From contig NZ_JAFFPZ010000010.1 of assembly GCF_016918505.1 (NCBI RefSeq), positions 1 through 64,000 of the forward strand: DNA of 64,000 nt. The letters run 5' to 3'. This DNA comes from Desulforhopalus vacuolatus (GTDB lineage Bacteria > Desulfobacterota > Desulfobulbia > Desulfobulbales > Desulfocapsaceae). The notes under the pieces were generated by a model. That model was not told where the DNA came from and made no database searches. It was given only the letters and a program-made list of their open reading frames with translations. The translations under genes were made by a program, and so were the position numbers. This document shows positions 52,751 to 62,178 of the stretch, in pieces (position 1 is the first letter of the stretch; every line of letters starts with the position of its first letter).

Positions 52751-53124
52751 CAACCAAAGCCGGTGCAGTCAAAGGCGTTTTCAAAATGCTCAAGGAGAGG
52801 TTTGCATCCCCGTTGCTGAACGATGGCTATGACATCAAAGCGGATATCCGCATCGAGGTGGTTTTCTTGCAGCCAGCACTCTGTCGCCCGGGTAATCTTT
52901 CCCTGTTTGCGGCGATTGACAGCCGAGGTGGGAGGGCCAAATTTTTCTGAGCTGCGTGTTTTTACCTCAACGATGGCAATGCAGTTGTCTTTTTCTGCAA
53001 TAATATCAATTTCTCCATATTGGCAGCGCCAGTTGCGGGCGTGAATTGTGTAGCCTTTTCGCTTCAACTCTGTGGCGGCCATCTCTTCCCCTGACTTACC
53101 GAGGAGCTGACGCAGCATCGACAT
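52747..53124 (-). CDS. yraN: YraN/UPF0102 family nuclease-fold protein
   Basis: A 125-residue protein with a PD-(D/E)XK nuclease fold. Catalytic-type residues appear in YGEIDIIAEKDNCIAIVEVK near 36-54 (the E, D and ExK of the fold). Function is not established; the gene almost always follows rnhB, as here, where it overlaps the 3' end of rnhB by 29 bases. The stop overlaps a small CPLC ORF. Confidence 0.9.
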   Translation of the reverse strand: MSMLRQLLGKSGEEMAATELKRKGYTIHARNWRCQYGEIDIIAEKDNCIAIVEVKTRSSEKFGPPTSAVNRRKQGKITRATECWLQENHLDADIRFDVIAIVQQRGCKPLLEHFENAFDCTGFGW

Positions 53125-53758
53125 ACTCTTTTACCCCCTTGAAGGTGCGGCGGTGTGCCGGGCATATTCCATATTTTTTGATGGCATTGCGATGTTCACG
53201 GGTGGGATACCCTTTGTGCTGTGCGAAGTTATACTGCGGGTATTGTTCGTGCAGTTCGCAGAGAAGTTGATCCCGGTGAGTTTTAGCGATAATACTGGCG
53301 GCGGCGATGGAAGCACTGCGACTCTCCCCTTTTATCAGGGGAAGCTGAGGCAGTTGTATATGAGTAGGGAATTTCCCGTCAACGAGAAGACAGTCCGGCT
53401 GTATCGACAGGTTTAAGACGGCACGCTCCATTGCCAGCAGGGAGGCTTGAAGAATATTGATGTGTTCAATCTCCATGACACTGCTGACGCCAATACCAAT
53501 AAAGGCATCAGATTCCATCAATATACTTCTGAGAAGGAGTAATTTTTTGGGAGACAACTTTTTTGAGTCAATCCAGAGGGAAGTTTCTCCTCTGCGGGGA
53601 AGAATAACAGCTGCCGCAACTACCGGGCCGGCGAGGGGGCCTCGCCCGGCTTCATCGGTTCCGGCAACAGTTTGCCAGCTGGAAGCGTAAAGATGCTTCT
53701 CAATGGCAAAATTATCTCCGGAGGACGGAGAAAAGGAGTTCGGTAATCGCAGGTCCAT
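53096..53758 (-). CDS. rnhB: Ribonuclease HII
   Basis: Removes RNA from RNA-DNA hybrids and single ribonucleotides from DNA. The ATG at 53758 (MDLRLPNSFSPSS) gives 220 residues; an upstream TTG at 53788 is possible but less likely. The active site is GTDEAGRGPLAGPVVAAAVI near 33, with SRSASIAAASIIAKTHRDQL near 140. It lies 88 bases after rplS with a hairpin between, and the yraN start is inside its 3' end. Confidence 0.93.
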   Translation of the reverse strand: MDLRLPNSFSPSSGDNFAIEKHLYASSWQTVAGTDEAGRGPLAGPVVAAAVILPRRGETSLWIDSKKLSPKKLLLLRSILMESDAFIGIGVSSVMEIEHINILQASLLAMERAVLNLSIQPDCLLVDGKFPTHIQLPQLPLIKGESRSASIAAASIIAKTHRDQLLCELHEQYPQYNFAQHKGYPTREHRNAIKKYGICPAHRRTFKGVKEYVDAASAPR

Positions 53759-53789
53759 GGATTGGACAGGAAAGAGGGGACACAACAAC

Positions 53790-53819
53790 GCCGTCGCGGA
53801 AAAGATTTCCGCGACGGTG
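53790..53819 (-). terminator. Hairpin between rplS and rnhB
   Basis: CCGTCGCGGAAA / TTTCCGCGACGG with a short loop. The tail on the minus strand is GTTGTTGTGT, so termination would be weak. It may be a partial terminator or a processing site. Confidence 0.5.
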
Positions 53820-53845
53820 AGGTAAAATGGAAGTTCCGCCTGGAC

Positions 53846-54199
53846 TTATCGGTTGAGACCGCGCTCGCGAATACGGGCAGCTTTACCGGTACGGGTACGC
53901 AGGTAGTAGAGACGTGAACGGCGTACACGTCCTCTCGTAACCCGCTCAATTTTCTCAATACGGGGATTGTGCAGGGCAAAGGTTTTTTCCACGCCGACAC
54001 CGTGGGAGATTTTACGCACGGTATAGCTCGCATTCATGGTTCCACGCTTGCGCTTGATAACTACGCCCTGGAAAATTTGAATACGCTCTTTGCTGCCTTC
54101 GAAAATGCGAATGTGAACTTTTACATTGTCTCCCGGGCGAAAATCGGGAATATCAGTCCGCATTTGTTCTTTGTTAATTCTGTCAATAATAGTGCTCAT
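53846..54199 (-). CDS. rplS: 50S ribosomal protein L19
   Basis: Ribosomal protein at the 30S-50S interface. 117 residues. Recognisable by [20 protein letters not shown] and [20 protein letters not shown], then SPRIEKIE-type sequence ([20 protein letters not shown]). It lies 50 bases after the SPOUT methyltransferase gene. Confidence 0.97.
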   Translation of the reverse strand: MSTIIDRINKEQMRTDIPDFRPGDNVKVHIRIFEGSKERIQIFQGVVIKRKRGTMNASYTVRKISHGVGVEKTFALHNPRIEKIERVTRGRVRRSRLYYLRTRTGKAARIRERGLNR

Positions 54200-54248
54200 G
54201 GGATTATGTCAAGTTAAAGTCTCAGGAGGTTTCCAGTTACCCCGTAAT

Positions 54249-54815
54249 TTAAGATCCGAGCAGTCGGTCAACAACGATCGACGCTGCAGATCTCACCGAG
54301 AGATGATTGTACTGTGTTCCGCCCTGAATCGGCGGCAGACTGTAATCAGCTCTTTGCAATATTTCCGGTGCGAGCCCGTGTGCCGTCCCGAAAAGGATAA
54401 GCACTGGTTCTTTATCACCGATTCGTTCTCGTAATTCCTGCCATGGCAGGGTGTTCTCCTGCTCAGTGGCACTGGTAGTAATAATCAGCGGTTTTCTGCC
54501 AAATTCTTTTCCCAGCTGATCCACAATTTCGTCAAGGTTCCAGACAAGACGTACCCGGGAAAGTGCTTCTTTCCGAGCCGGGTTGTATGTTGCTCCATGA
54601 CCGTGGAGCCAGTGATCGAGAAGCTCCTTAACCATTGTATGCTGATCTGCCCATGGAGTGGAAATGAAGTAGCGGGCCACTCCGTAGGTCGATGCCATTC
54701 GGGCAATGTCATGAATATCAAGGTTGGTAACGGCCGAGCCGATAATCTCTTGATTCTTGTTCATCACCGGATGGTGGATCAGCGCCAGATAAAGGCTTGT
54801 CTCACCTTTACTCAT
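54249..54815 (-). CDS. SPOUT RNA methyltransferase (PF09936 type)
   Basis: A 188-residue predicted SAM-dependent RNA methyltransferase. [20 protein letters not shown] and [20 protein letters not shown] are typical of this family, and the C-terminal knot has [20 protein letters not shown] and [20 protein letters not shown]. The RNA target is not known to me. It is encoded between trmD and rplS and overlaps the trmD end by 4 bases, so it is likely to act on tRNA or rRNA alongside TrmD. Confidence 0.88.
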   Translation of the reverse strand: MSKGETSLYLALIHHPVMNKNQEIIGSAVTNLDIHDIARMASTYGVARYFISTPWADQHTMVKELLDHWLHGHGATYNPARKEALSRVRLVWNLDEIVDQLGKEFGRKPLIITTSATEQENTLPWQELRERIGDKEPVLILFGTAHGLAPEILQRADYSLPPIQGGTQYNHLSVRSAASIVVDRLLGS

Positions 54816-55579
54816 TGTATTTCCCGGTGTTGAATTGACCGAATCTGTAAGAAAAGACCTGCCTTCTTCAGCAGTTTAGTCTCAGCCGGGCTGAACTTTT
54901 CCTCTTCCAGCAACTGAGGCCTTTTCTTCAGTGTATTGCGGACTGATTCAAGGAAACGGTAACGCTCTATCTCTTCATGGTTTCCCGAAAGCAGCTCAGG
55001 AGGAACCTCAACACCTTCAAACTCCCGCGGACGCGTATATTGTGGATGCTTCAGCAGGTTGCGGCTGAAAGTGTCTTTCCCCGAAGAATCTGCACATCCC
55101 AGAACATCGGGCAGTAACCGGGTCACCGTATCGACGACAATCATTGCGCCGAGCTCCCCACCGGTGAGAATAAAATCTCCAATAGAGAGCTCTTCATCAA
55201 CATAAGAATCAATGAAACGCTGATCAACACCTTCATAGCGACCACAAACGAAGATAAGATGTTCTTCTTCAGCAGCAAATTCCTCCGCTGTCCGTTGATC
55301 AAATCTGCGTCCCTGCGGACTGAGGAGAATGGTACGCGTCTTCTTCTCAGGTTCCTGGCAACTTTTCAGTGCTTCGCTCAGAGGTTCCGGCTTCATCACC
55401 ATCCCCTCTCCTCCACCAAAAGGCCGATCATCGGTCATTTGATGTTTGTCACAGGCAAAATCGCGGATATTGACAAGATTAACACTGATTTGTTGCCGCT
55501 GGAGAGCCCGGCGGAGAATACCTTCCTCCAAAGGAGAACGAAGCAGTTCCGGAAAAATGGTCAGAATATCAAATCTCAT
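54812..55579 (-). CDS. trmD: tRNA (guanine(37)-N1)-methyltransferase
   Basis: Knotted SPOUT methyltransferase placing m1G37 next to the anticodon. 255 residues. [33 protein letters not shown] near 57, and [20 protein letters not shown] near 113 followed by [13 protein letters not shown] are family signatures. It overlaps rimM by 4 bases and the SPOUT gene by 4 bases. Confidence 0.97.
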   Translation of the reverse strand: MRFDILTIFPELLRSPLEEGILRRALQRQQISVNLVNIRDFACDKHQMTDDRPFGGGEGMVMKPEPLSEALKSCQEPEKKTRTILLSPQGRRFDQRTAEEFAAEEEHLIFVCGRYEGVDQRFIDSYVDEELSIGDFILTGGELGAMIVVDTVTRLLPDVLGCADSSGKDTFSRNLLKHPQYTRPREFEGVEVPPELLSGNHEEIERYRFLESVRNTLKKRPQLLEEEKFSPAETKLLKKAGLFLQIRSIQHREIQ

Positions 55580-56148
55580 TCCGAACCTTTTTCCTCTGCA
55601 TCTCCTTTCGCTTTATTTGCTTCCAGCAGACCCTCTGGCGGATCAATAACCAGTTCTTCTCCACTGTTCTGGACGATAACACCTTTTACCATCGGGATGT
55701 AACATTCTTCGCCACTCTCTCTTCGCACCACAGCCAGATCATGAGCTCCGTTATTAAAAAAAGAGTGAACTGTCCCGATGACTTTCCCGGAAACCAGCTT
55801 TACCGATTTGCCAACAAGTTGATGCAGGTAATATTCATCTTTACTGGCAGCGGGCAACAGGTCTTTACGAATAATTATCCCGGAACCGCGGACTTCTTCT
55901 GCCTCATTGCGAGTGGCAAATCCCTGAAAGTGCAGGACAGCACATTTGCCCTGCACTCTGGCATTTTCAATCACCAGTGGACCGGAAATCACCCCCGCTT
56001 TGCTTATCAGGGAGACTTTCGGGTAACGTTTCATGTTCTCTGGTTGCCCGGAGAAACACTGCATTGAAACTTCGCCCCGGATTCCCTGTGCTTTGCGAAT
56101 GAAGCCGAGGAGCAACCAGTCATCGCCGGGAAGAGTAAAAATATCCAC
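55576..56148 (-). CDS. rimM: Ribosome maturation factor RimM
   Basis: Assists 30S head assembly and 16S processing. 190 residues. The N-terminal barrel begins [19 protein letters not shown], and the PRC-like C-terminal domain contains [20 protein letters not shown] and [20 protein letters not shown]. The C-terminus is extended and charged. It lies 3 bases after khpA and overlaps trmD. Confidence 0.95.
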   Translation of the reverse strand: MDIFTLPGDDWLLLGFIRKAQGIRGEVSMQCFSGQPENMKRYPKVSLISKAGVISGPLVIENARVQGKCAVLHFQGFATRNEAEEVRGSGIIIRKDLLPAASKDEYYLHQLVGKSVKLVSGKVIGTVHSFFNNGAHDLAVVRRESGEECYIPMVKGVIVQNSGEELVIDPPEGLLEANKAKGDAEEKGSE

Positions 56149-56151
56149 AGA

Positions 56152-56382
56152 TTATTCCACAATATCAAGACGGGATGTTCTTCCCTGTTTTGCAGCAGCC
56201 GCAGCAAGGAGACGGCGCATCGCCCGCGCGGTGCGCCCCTGCTTGCCTATCACTTTGCCAAGATCCTGATGGGCGACACTCAACTCAAGATGATAATTCT
56301 CTTCATCATCTACGAGTCGAACCTTCACTGATTCAGGAGCATCCACAAGCGAAGAGGCGACAGCAGCAATAAGGTCTTCCAT
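56152..56382 (-). CDS. khpA: KH-domain RNA-binding protein KhpA
   Basis: A 76-residue single KH domain. DLGKVIGKQGRTARAMRRLL near 44-63 contains the GxxG loop (GKQG). KhpA-type proteins bind RNA, in some species with KhpB. It lies 4 bases after rpsP and 3 bases before rimM, the usual arrangement. Confidence 0.93.
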   Translation of the reverse strand: MEDLIAAVASSLVDAPESVKVRLVDDEENYHLELSVAHQDLGKVIGKQGRTARAMRRLLAAAAAKQGRTSRLDIVE

Positions 56383-56386
56383 TGCG

Positions 56387-56629
56387 TTACGCAGTCTGAG
56401 CCTTTTTCAGGATGCTTTTCACCGTAGTGGTGGGCAATGCCCCCAGGGCAATCCAGTTCTTCAATTTTTCTTGATCAATTTTGACTATAATTGGTTCCTG
56501 GAGTGGATCGTAGGTCCCAAGAATATCAAGAAATTTTCCATCACGAGGGCTCTTACCGTTGGCAACAATAATACGGTAGAAGGGTTTTTTCTTTCTGCCT
56601 TGTCTGGTGAGACGAATACGTACAGCCAT
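56387..56629 (-). CDS. rpsP: 30S ribosomal protein S16
   Basis: 80 residues. MAVRIRLTRQGRKKKPFYRI and DGKFLDILGTYDPLQEP are family signatures. It lies 91 bases after ffh and is followed by khpA after 4 bases. Confidence 0.97.
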   Translation of the reverse strand: MAVRIRLTRQGRKKKPFYRIIVANGKSPRDGKFLDILGTYDPLQEPIIVKIDQEKLKNWIALGALPTTTVKSILKKAQTA

Positions 56630-56720
56630 TCCGTTTTCCTTTGGTTGTTATTACTGTTGGCACCACGAAGGGTGAGTTTCTTATACTTTGTTTCTTGTAA
56701 AAAGAACAGGGTGCTGAGAA

Positions 56721-58076
56721 TTATCTCCGCCTCATACCCTTTGGTGCTTTTCTTCTTTTGACACCCGTAATTGCACCGGGCTTCCCACGAAATTTTTTCA
56801 TCATCTTGAGCATCTCCGAGTAACTTTTCAGTACACGGTTTACGTCATTGACCTGTGTACCGGAGCCAGCCGCGATGCGTTTTCTTCGGCTCGCGTTGAG
56901 GATCTGATGATTGGCCCGCTCTTTTTTTGTCATGGAGCAAATGATGGCCTCGGTCTTCAGCAGTTCTTTCTCATCCGGTTTGGGAGTATCTTTCAGTTGT
57001 TTCAGCTTATTGATACCGGGAACCATGTCAAGAATCTGCTCAAGAGAACCCATCTTCTTGATTTTCTGAATCTGATCAAGAAAATCTTCCAGCGTAAACT
57101 GATTTTTCCGCAGTTTTTGCGCCAGCCGGTCGGCATCTTTACGGTCAACAACCTTCTCCGCCTTCTCAATAAGAGTAAGGACGTCACCCATGCCGAGAAT
57201 TCGGGAAGCAACACGTTCCGGGTGAAAAACCTCAAGGTCCTCAAGCCCTTCCCCTATACCAACAAACTTAATCGGCTTGCCGGTAATATTTTTGATGGAG
57301 AGAGCTGCACCGCCACGGGCATCACCTTCCATCTTGGTCAGGACAATCCCGGAAATTTCCAGATCGCTGTTAAACTTGTCTGCAACGGTAACTGCATCCT
57401 GGCCGGTCATGGAGTCAGCGACAAAAAGAACTTCAGAAAGCGGAATTTCTGCCTGAATCTCCTTGAGCTCAGCCATCAGATTTTCATCAACATGCAGGCG
57501 ACCGGCCGTGTCGATAAAGATGGTGTCGTAACCTTTAACATCGGCATCTTTCAATGCCTGATGACAGATATCAACCGGTTTCATCTCCGTCGTGGAGTCA
57601 AATACCGGGACATCAATCTGTTTCCCCAGCACATGCAGCTGCTCAATGGCCGCCGGGCGATAGACATCTGCCGGAACAAGATATGGCTTGCGTCCCTGTT
57701 CCTTCAACAGACGGGCGATCTTCGCAGCAGTCGTTGTTTTCCCGGAACCCTGCAGGCCTGCCATCATGATAATGACGGGCTGACGGCCATCCAGTGCAAT
57801 GGGTGTGTTTACTCCGCCAAGAAGCTCTATCAGCTCGTCATGGACAAGCTTGACAACCTGCTGTCCAGGAGAAAGAGACTTGTGAACTTTCTGCCCTTTT
57901 GCCTTTTCAGTGATTGTTGTTACAAATTTTTTGGCAACGCTATAGTTGACATCCGCCTCAAGCAACGCGGTGCGCACCTCGCGCATGGCGTCTGCCATAT
58001 TCTCTTCAGTCAGAGTGCCATGGCCCCGGAGTTTTTTAAACGCTCCCTCGAGTTTATCGGATAAAGTTTCAAACAT
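56721..58076 (-). CDS. ffh: Signal recognition particle protein Ffh
   Basis: GTPase that binds 4.5S RNA and signal sequences and targets ribosomes to the membrane. 451 residues. The N domain begins MFETLSDKLEGAFKKLRGHG; G1 is GLQGSGKTTTAAKIARLL near 107; FIDTAGRLHVDENLM near 188; TKMEGDARGGAALSI near 246. The methionine-rich M domain (about 300-430) ends in a basic tail (GVKRRKAPKGMRRR). It heads the minus-strand ribosome-maturation cluster and has a good promoter upstream. Confidence 0.97.
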   Translation of the reverse strand: MFETLSDKLEGAFKKLRGHGTLTEENMADAMREVRTALLEADVNYSVAKKFVTTITEKAKGQKVHKSLSPGQQVVKLVHDELIELLGGVNTPIALDGRQPVIIMMAGLQGSGKTTTAAKIARLLKEQGRKPYLVPADVYRPAAIEQLHVLGKQIDVPVFDSTTEMKPVDICHQALKDADVKGYDTIFIDTAGRLHVDENLMAELKEIQAEIPLSEVLFVADSMTGQDAVTVADKFNSDLEISGIVLTKMEGDARGGAALSIKNITGKPIKFVGIGEGLEDLEVFHPERVASRILGMGDVLTLIEKAEKVVDRKDADRLAQKLRKNQFTLEDFLDQIQKIKKMGSLEQILDMVPGINKLKQLKDTPKPDEKELLKTEAIICSMTKKERANHQILNASRRKRIAAGSGTQVNDVNRVLKSYSEMLKMMKKFRGKPGAITGVKRRKAPKGMRRR

Positions 58077-58180
58077 AATCGCCGTCTAAAGTGTTGGATG
58101 GGGTTGAACTTGTGTCTTATTCCGCTCTTTTCCCCAGTTTAATAAATTCGATTTTATTTACGAAAATTCAAAAGCATACC

Positions 58181-58209
58181 AAAATACCTGGTATTCGTGT
58201 ACTTGTCAA
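58181..58209 (-). promoter_or_regulatory. Promoter for the ffh cluster
   Basis: Minus strand TTGACA (58204-58209), 17 bases, TATTTT (58181-58186), about 105 bases upstream of ffh. Confidence 0.55.
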
Positions 58210-58238
58210 GAATTGAAGGGGAAACAGGCACAATTAAT

Positions 58239-59462
58239 TTATCCCGGCAACACGCATACCTCATCGGGAAAGTGGCCAAGTGGTTCGAAACCATTTTCCG
58301 TGATTATATTGGTGTTTTCAATGCCAACTATCCCTTTTCCCGGGATAATAAGCTTGGGTTCAAGGGCCAGCGTCATATTGGCTGCCAGGGGAAGTTTCTG
58401 GTTGAGGGCGATAAAGGGAAACTCATCCAGTTCCAGCCCCGTGCCGTGACCGATAAAGCGGATTCGACGCTCACCCGCCCCCATGAAATAGTCTGCCCAA
58501 CCCTTTTTCTCTACAGCCTCAACCAGTTGCTGATAGATTTCCCCGGTTATTGCCCCCGGCAGGCAGAGACCGGACGCCATTGCCTGAATCTCCAGCATGA
58601 AGTCGTGTCCTCTCTGCAGATCGTCTGGAAGCTTTCCGATACAGAATATTCTCGTCTGGTCTGAAATATAGCCGTTACTGCCAAAGGCGTAATCAACAAT
58701 TATCGGCACGTTTTTTTCAAGAGGATTAAAACCGGCACCGAGTCCGGCCGCACTGCTGGAGCCACACCCGCCGTTGGGGGTGGGGGCATAACTTGGAACA
58801 GCTGCAGAGGCGCCACCCATCAGATGGCCAAAGGACATCCCGCTGTTGAAAAGGCGCATATTCATTATGCCCTGGTGCCCGATGGAGCGTGCATACCCCT
58901 CCAGTTCTCCCGCTGCCGTAAGCTCTGGTTTACCCACCTGCAGGATCTCTTTCGATTTTTCATGAAGGGCATCGGACCCCGCTGCGGATTCACGCATTTT
59001 TTCAATTTCAAAAGCCGATTTTACTGCCCGCTGCAATCTGATTTCTGTCGAGATATCAACAATATCACTTTTATTGAAGATTGCCTCGTATTGACGAAAT
59101 ATTGATACGGGCAGGATATCAAACTCCATGCCGAGTTTGCGCGGAGAGTCGATTTCATACTCGGCCAGGGTCTGCGGGATTTTTTTACTGCCAGAGAGTG
59201 AGATGATAAATTTCAGTGGAGATTCATTAAGGGTACGGGAGAATTCCTTGAAGATCATCAGCAGCGGTTCACCTTCAACTGGAACATAGAGCCACCCCTG
59301 CTGCCCGGTGCCTGAATAGTAAAAGAGGTCGGCACGGTCAATGATGAGGGCTCCATCAAGTCCGCGATTAGCGAGGGTTTTCTGGAAAAATTTAATTCTT
59401 GTGTACGCTTCGGATTCCGGGAGTTTATCGCTGTGGCAAAGAGGGGTACTTATGGAAGGCAT
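58239..59462 (-). CDS. M24 family metallopeptidase (Xaa-Pro peptidase-like)
   Basis: A 407-residue creatinase-fold peptidase. The start at 59462 (MPSISTPLCHSDKLPESEAY) is chosen because the upstream frame runs over the tRNA-Arg gene. The N-terminal creatinase domain spans about 20-150, the catalytic domain about 160-400. Metal ligands are visible: aspartates in IIVDYAFGSNGYISDQTRIF, histidine in RFIGHGTGLELDEFP, and glutamates in LALEPKLIIP and GIVGIENTNII. It probably cleaves X-Pro dipeptides or removes N-terminal residues; specificity is not clear. It is monocistronic. Confidence 0.9.
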   Translation of the reverse strand: MPSISTPLCHSDKLPESEAYTRIKFFQKTLANRGLDGALIIDRADLFYYSGTGQQGWLYVPVEGEPLLMIFKEFSRTLNESPLKFIISLSGSKKIPQTLAEYEIDSPRKLGMEFDILPVSIFRQYEAIFNKSDIVDISTEIRLQRAVKSAFEIEKMRESAAGSDALHEKSKEILQVGKPELTAAGELEGYARSIGHQGIMNMRLFNSGMSFGHLMGGASAAVPSYAPTPNGGCGSSSAAGLGAGFNPLEKNVPIIVDYAFGSNGYISDQTRIFCIGKLPDDLQRGHDFMLEIQAMASGLCLPGAITGEIYQQLVEAVEKKGWADYFMGAGERRIRFIGHGTGLELDEFPFIALNQKLPLAANMTLALEPKLIIPGKGIVGIENTNIITENGFEPLGHFPDEVCVLPG

Positions 59463-59529
59463 GGCATATCTCCGATAAGATGAAGGGAAAAATCTGAACC
59501 AGGAACAGCCAGTATAATTCACATAAGAC

Positions 59530-59557
59530 TTGCATTCAATCGAGATTCCTGTATATT
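59530..59557 (+). promoter_or_regulatory. Promoter for tRNA-Arg
   Basis: TTGCAT (59530-59535), 16 bases, TATATT (59552-59557), 24 bases upstream of the tRNA. Confidence 0.5.
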
Positions 59558-59581
59558 TTGTCCTCTTCATGCAGATCTTAA

Positions 59582-59658
59582 GGGCGAGTAGCTCAGCTGG
59601 ATAGAGTGTCGGCCTCCGAAGCCGAAGGTCGCGGGTTCGAATCCCGCCTCGCCCACCA
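59582..59658 (+). tRNA. tRNA-Arg (anticodon CCG)
   Basis: 77 bases with encoded CCA. GGGCGAG pairs with CTCGCCC, and the anticodon loop CTCCGAA gives CCG. Confidence 0.95.
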
Positions 59659-59667
59659 GTCATATCA

Positions 59668-59704
59668 GGCACGTACGAGTTTTTCTCGTACGTGCCTTTT
59701 TTAT
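59668..59704 (+). terminator. Terminator after tRNA-Arg
   Basis: GGCACGTACGAG / CTCGTACGTGCC around TTTTT, followed by TTTTTTATT. Confidence 0.9.
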
Positions 59705-60195
59705 TCCCTGAACTGCAGGGGCACCTCCTGTCTTTTCTCCCCCCCTATATTTTTGCAACACAATCTCAATCTCCTGCTCTGTCATTGATTCGTGCAATTC
59801 TCAAGGGCAATATGGCAGTTGCAACCATTCAAGGAAACGCACAGAAAATAAAAACTCCTGATATATCTGTTGAGTCTTCTTTTCGGCTGTAAGATGCCTG
59901 AAAGCACTGGAAAATTACCTTGACAGTCAAAGTGGATATCTGAAAAAAAAGGATTATCTTACATCCATTGCGCCAGAAATAGAGTAACTTTTCTATAATT
60001 TTTTTTCAGCGCTAACAATTATAATATGATGTTAAAGCATTAGAAGAATGGTTTTATCTTCAATGGGAAATATTAACTGTTTAGTTCCCCGGCAAGCTTC
60101 ATTGATGGTGGAATTATTTGGTATTCGATGTTTCCATAATATAATGCGTACCACTCGTTCATAACGAGTACTCTCTCAATTAAGGAAAACTTTAG
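59705..60195. other. Gene-free interval upstream of the SHOCT gene
   Basis: About 490 AT-rich bases. A 26-codon ORF at 59811-59891 (MAVATIQGNAQKIKTPDISV start) is too weak to call. A small hairpin (ACTCGTT / AACGAGT, 60151-60169) lies 27 bases before the SHOCT gene and may be part of its leader. Nothing else was recognised. Confidence 0.4.
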
Positions 60196-61014
60196 ATGCA
60201 ACAACTTACATCTGCAGGACAAAACATTGTTAACGATATAGCACAGCGCTATAACCTGAGTCAGGAAGCGGTTATTTGCATGCTTTCGGCCGTTAATAAC
60301 GGTGGAGGAAGTATGGCTCAATTTAATTGTCCGGAACTGGGCGGTTCTGGACAGTGGATGCAGGGCGGCATGACTATGGTCGGTGATATGTTCAACTACG
60401 GTCTGAAAAACACCGTAAACAATCTCTGTGTTGAGCTGTCAAATGCACTGGCCAATACGCAAATGTTTCCAGTAGTGGCAGCAGGCTCAAAAAATAGCAA
60501 CCAGTGGTGGCCAGTCGAATTGGGGATTCCCTTTAGCAGTGGTGCTCAAAATAATATCTGTTATGCTGTATTCCCTAACAGGCTTGCGATACAACTGAAC
60601 GGACAAGTTACAGTGTATGACACACTCGATAATAATATTAATGGTGTGAGCCAGCAGCAGGGTGGGAATACGTCTCTCACCTTTAGCAGTCAATACGGAA
60701 ATATTGCTGTTAACACTTTGCCGATTATCTCCGGGCCGGGTGTCCCTGCGCAAAAGAAAGCTGATTTTATCCAGCCTGCCCCTGTGTCGAATCAATTCTA
60801 TCAACCTGATAATGGTAACACGGGAAATGTAAAAAATAATGCAGCAAATAATGAAGTAAAAAATACTAATAGCGTAAATAACTCCTTCATAGATCAGTCT
60901 TCAACGGATGGAATCATCGCGTTAATTGGAAAGCTTGCCAAGTTACACGAAGCTGGTGCATTGACTGATGAAGAATTCAATACGAAAAAGACCGAATTGC
61001 TTAGTCGTATTTAA
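60196..61014 (+). CDS. SHOCT-domain protein
   Basis: A 272-residue protein. The C-terminal SHOCT domain (about 235-272) reads DGIIALIGKLAKLHEAGALT, then DEEFNTKKTELLSRI. It is preceded by a low-complexity Asn-rich linker (about 205-230, with KNNAANNEVKNTNSVNNSFI). The N-terminal part (MQQLTSAGQNIVNDIAQRYN, then LSQEAVICMLSAVNNGGGSM) is typical of a group of cytoplasmic SHOCT proteins of unknown function; a central domain near 90-165 is unrecognised. AAGGAAAAC precedes the ATG. It is convergent with the transglutaminase gene (36-base gap). Confidence 0.8.
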   Translation: MQQLTSAGQNIVNDIAQRYNLSQEAVICMLSAVNNGGGSMAQFNCPELGGSGQWMQGGMTMVGDMFNYGLKNTVNNLCVELSNALANTQMFPVVAAGSKNSNQWWPVELGIPFSSGAQNNICYAVFPNRLAIQLNGQVTVYDTLDNNINGVSQQQGGNTSLTFSSQYGNIAVNTLPIISGPGVPAQKKADFIQPAPVSNQFYQPDNGNTGNVKNNAANNEVKNTNSVNNSFIDQSSTDGIIALIGKLAKLHEAGALTDEEFNTKKTELLSRI

Positions 61015-61049
61015 TCAGAGAGAATTCAGGAAAGTGTCTTCCTTTTTCT

Positions 61050-61901
61050 TTAGTATTCGCTTACCCAAACCCCTACATCAAGCGTTGACTCAGCTGAACC
61101 AGCGTAAGAGCCAGATATGGGAGGGACAGAGTCAGCCAATCGCGATACTGCGACGGGGATATGATCCGTTCCGACAATATCGCCTGTCGTTGGGTCAAAT
61201 CCTTTCCAGCCTCCGCCAGGGAGATAAACTTCAGCCCATGCATGGGTAGATCCCACCTGACTCGACATGAGCGGTGCATGTAAATATCCGCTGACAAAAC
61301 GCGAGGCGAGCCCCAGACACTTTACTGCCTCCATAAAGAGTAAGGCAAAATCACGACAAGACCCGGAACCGAGCGACAGTGTTTCCTCAGCAGATTGGAC
61401 TCCGGGTTCTTCTCTCACCGTGTAACCCATTGTTTTGCAGATGGTTTCGGTAAGACGTTGTAATAGCGTGTAGGTTTGGACTTGCTCATCAGACTTCCAC
61501 ACTTTAAATATCCAGTTATTTAAAATCTCTCTGGTCTTTTGATCAGGTAATACCCTGTAAGGTGACAATAAAAACTGGTCTCCCTCGTTATAAGAAAAAG
61601 GATAGTTAACAGCATAATCGGCTACTATGAAATCTAATGGGAAATCATTATATTGCAGAAGGATAACTTCACTTTCAACCATGAGTTGTTGCGTTGGACT
61701 CGTAAAATTAGCAATAGCAACTGAATTCCCTTCAACATCCCGATGCCAATATATTTTTGCATCGGGAGTAATATTAAGTATAAAAGACTCGATACGGAGG
61801 TCATGACCTTCCCGGGGGCGCAAAAGTAAATGATGCGGTCCAAGCGTTACAGTGTCCGTATAATTGTAATAGGTACGATGGATGATTTTATAACGTTTCA
61901 T
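61050..61901 (-). CDS. Transglutaminase-like cysteine peptidase family protein
   Basis: A 283-residue protein. An N-terminal bacterial transglutaminase-associated domain (about 1-90, starting MKRYKIIHRTYYNYTDTVTL) precedes the transglutaminase core. The triad is visible as cysteine in LGSGSCRDFALLFMEA near 182, histidine in STHAWAEVYLPGGGWKGFDP near 217, and the aspartate in GFDPTTG near 232. It may act as a peptidase or amide-bond enzyme; the substrate is unknown. No signal peptide, so it is probably cytoplasmic. Confidence 0.9.
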   Translation of the reverse strand: MKRYKIIHRTYYNYTDTVTLGPHHLLLRPREGHDLRIESFILNITPDAKIYWHRDVEGNSVAIANFTSPTQQLMVESEVILLQYNDFPLDFIVADYAVNYPFSYNEGDQFLLSPYRVLPDQKTREILNNWIFKVWKSDEQVQTYTLLQRLTETICKTMGYTVREEPGVQSAEETLSLGSGSCRDFALLFMEAVKCLGLASRFVSGYLHAPLMSSQVGSTHAWAEVYLPGGGWKGFDPTTGDIVGTDHIPVAVSRLADSVPPISGSYAGSAESTLDVGVWVSEY

Positions 61902-62178
61902 AATTGCCCTTCGGTGTGATTTTTTTTATTGCTTAATGGGCTTCTGAATAAATTCCATAAAACTATTTGTTTGTCATTGAACGGTAGTCCTTTTCGCTTT
62001 CTAAAAGAAAAATAAGATCGTATTTTCAACCGGATTATTGTCTATCTCTGCGTTTCTCTTCTTTGCTTAAAAGGGGCGGACCACGGCAGCGAGTTGTTTT
62101 ATTATTATAGGATTCATTGAAAATACTCGTTTTTTTTTCTTAAAGCTCCCTTTTTTCAGGGTGAGAAGAGCAATGTAA

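Noticed and set aside
56907-58064. Plus-strand frame of about 385 codons opposite ffh
   Set aside because: It mirrors the SRP GTPase gene, whose motifs are intact.
59811-59891. 26-codon ORF before the SHOCT gene
   Set aside because: Too short, no good ribosome binding site and no motif; kept only as a note in the interval description.
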